In this document: positions 63,440 to 64,000 of the stretch, piece after piece
Layout: each line of letters begins with the position of its first letter
How positions within the stretch are numbered: position 1 is the first letter of the stretch
NCBI RefSeq assembly: GCF_014297595.2
Contig: NZ_CP060414.2
Coordinates: 496,001 to 560,000, forward strand
Source of the DNA: Neisseria musculi
GTDB lineage: Bacteria; Pseudomonadota; Gammaproteobacteria; Burkholderiales; Neisseriaceae
DNA: 64,000 nucleotides
Reading direction: 5' to 3'
Program-made: the position numbers and the translations under genes
The notes under the pieces: model-generated
The model's database searches: none
Told to the model about the DNA's origin: nothing
The model's input: only the letters and a program-made list of their open reading frames with translations

Positions 63440-63565
63440 AAAAACGTGCATATCTCCCTGCTCAAAACACCCAAACGCCTATCTGCCCATAAAAAACCAA
63501 ACTGCACAAAAAAGCATCAGGCCGTACGGCCTTAAGGTATTTGCAGATGGTCTCTGCGGTGCTCT

Positions 63566-64000
63566 CTGCGTCTAGCTTTAAAATAGGTTTTTTAGTGGAG
63601 ATTTGACGTTTTTTTCAGGGGTGGGTACGCGTGGACTTGGATATTGACGTTAATTTGGTAGAATATTTTAGAACAATATAGAATTTATGTAGAATTTAGT
63701 ATTATAATTGTAGAATTTATATGAAATTAATTAGAATTTAAATAGATTAATTTTAGAATTTACTAGAATGAAATAGAATAATGAGTTAATATTTGTAGGA
63801 TGATTTAGAATCAATTAGAACGGAGTAGAATGCAATGAAACTATCTGCAAAAGATTTTATGAGCCGGCAACAACAGGCTGCAAAAAATTCCAAGCTGGAA
63901 CCCTTGAAAAATGATATTCTGCTGCTTCATTCCAGTGGTTATACTTTGGCTCAAATTCTGAATTTTTTAAGTCTCAACAATGTGCGGATCAGTAAAACAG
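63566..64000. repeat. second copy of the direct repeat (cut by window end)
   Basis: Same as 62011-62445 with a constant offset of 1,555, including the phased array (63659-63831). The base before the copy differs (TCTCTG in place of TATCCTG), so the nic sequence itself is not duplicated. Confidence 0.93.
63835..64000 (+). CDS. second copy of the array-linked DNA-binding-like gene (5' part)
   Basis: First 55 codons are the same as the gene at 62280 (offset 1,555): KLSAKDFMSRQQQAAKNSK onward, running off the window. Whether the rest is intact cannot be seen. Confidence 0.75.
   Translation, partial: MKLSAKDFMSRQQQAAKNSKLEPLKNDILLLHSSGYTLAQILNFLSLNNVRISKT

Larger units (their letters stand above)
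62011..63565. repeat. 1,555-bp unit, first copy of a direct repeat
   Basis: From CTGCGTCTAG the sequence recurs at 63566 and runs with a constant offset of 1,555 to the window end (435 bp) with no difference noticed. The unit holds the phased array, the small DNA-binding-like gene and the MazEF-like pair. Whether the whole unit is repeated beyond the window cannot be seen. Confidence 0.9.

Noticed and set aside
1-64000. tRNA or rRNA genes
   Set aside because: None recognised on either strand by eye; a covariance-model search would be decisive, especially near 29,211-29,387.

Overview
The window looks like chromosome of a Neisseria species (family Neisseriaceae). The 12-base DNA uptake sequence AGGCCGTCTGAA (the AG variant) occurs dozens of times, mostly as inverted pairs that form terminator-like hairpins. 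The gene content (misR/misS, pglL, lpxK-kdsB, hemDXYE) and IS1016/IS1595-type insertion sequences also fit Neisseria. The species cannot be named from the sequence alone.

Bases 1-29,200 are ordinary chromosome: the mnmA 5' end, a DUF3108 protein, purN, ubiJ, a Tat-exported FAD oxidoreductase, maeB, the haem genes hemD-hemX-hemY-hemE, DUF2069-pglL, misR-misS, lpxK-DUF2059-trm112-kdsB, a double-ATPase ABC protein and trxA. Decayed DNA interrupts this part. Between maeB and hemD lies an insertion-sequence graveyard with one intact IS1595-family element nested inside an older copy (8-bp target duplication visible). Between misS and lpxK lie a broken PIN-domain gene and a cupin gene with an internal deletion. 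A degenerate IS1016-type copy with a perfect 8-bp duplication lies between kdsB and the ABC gene.

From about 29,300 to the window end lies a conjugative element (ICE or integrated plasmid; no integrase or right border is in view). It holds a near-complete VirB/VirD4 type IV secretion system (virB1-virB11 including a tiny virB7, and virD4) and ssb. These are followed by a cargo/mobilisation region: five different toxin-antitoxin modules (TacAT-like, AbrB-PIN, Phd-ParE, FitAB-like, MazEF-like), a TOPRIM primase with an LPD7-like domain, ArdC, a polyvalent-type protein, MobC, a MOBP relaxase, three DNA methyltransferase genes (two broken) and several unknown genes. At the right end there is a large inverted repeat, a candidate oriT nic site (TATCCTG|C), an array of TAGAAT-like hexamers spaced one helical turn apart, and a small gene directly downstream of the array.

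Most notable observations: (1) a shared C-terminal module in the primase, ArdC and the polyvalent protein, which could mark proteins sent to the recipient with the DNA; (2) the helically phased array plus adjacent small DNA-binding-like gene next to the nic site, resembling the stbDR/StbA arrangement of plasmid R388; (3) a 1,555-bp direct repeat that starts within 3 nt of the predicted nick; (4) a 4x21-bp in-frame expansion of the catalytic Cys motif in the C5 methyltransferase. Single-base frameshifts in virB10 and the DUF5131 gene both fall at short G runs, so sequencing error must be excluded before these genes are called dead.
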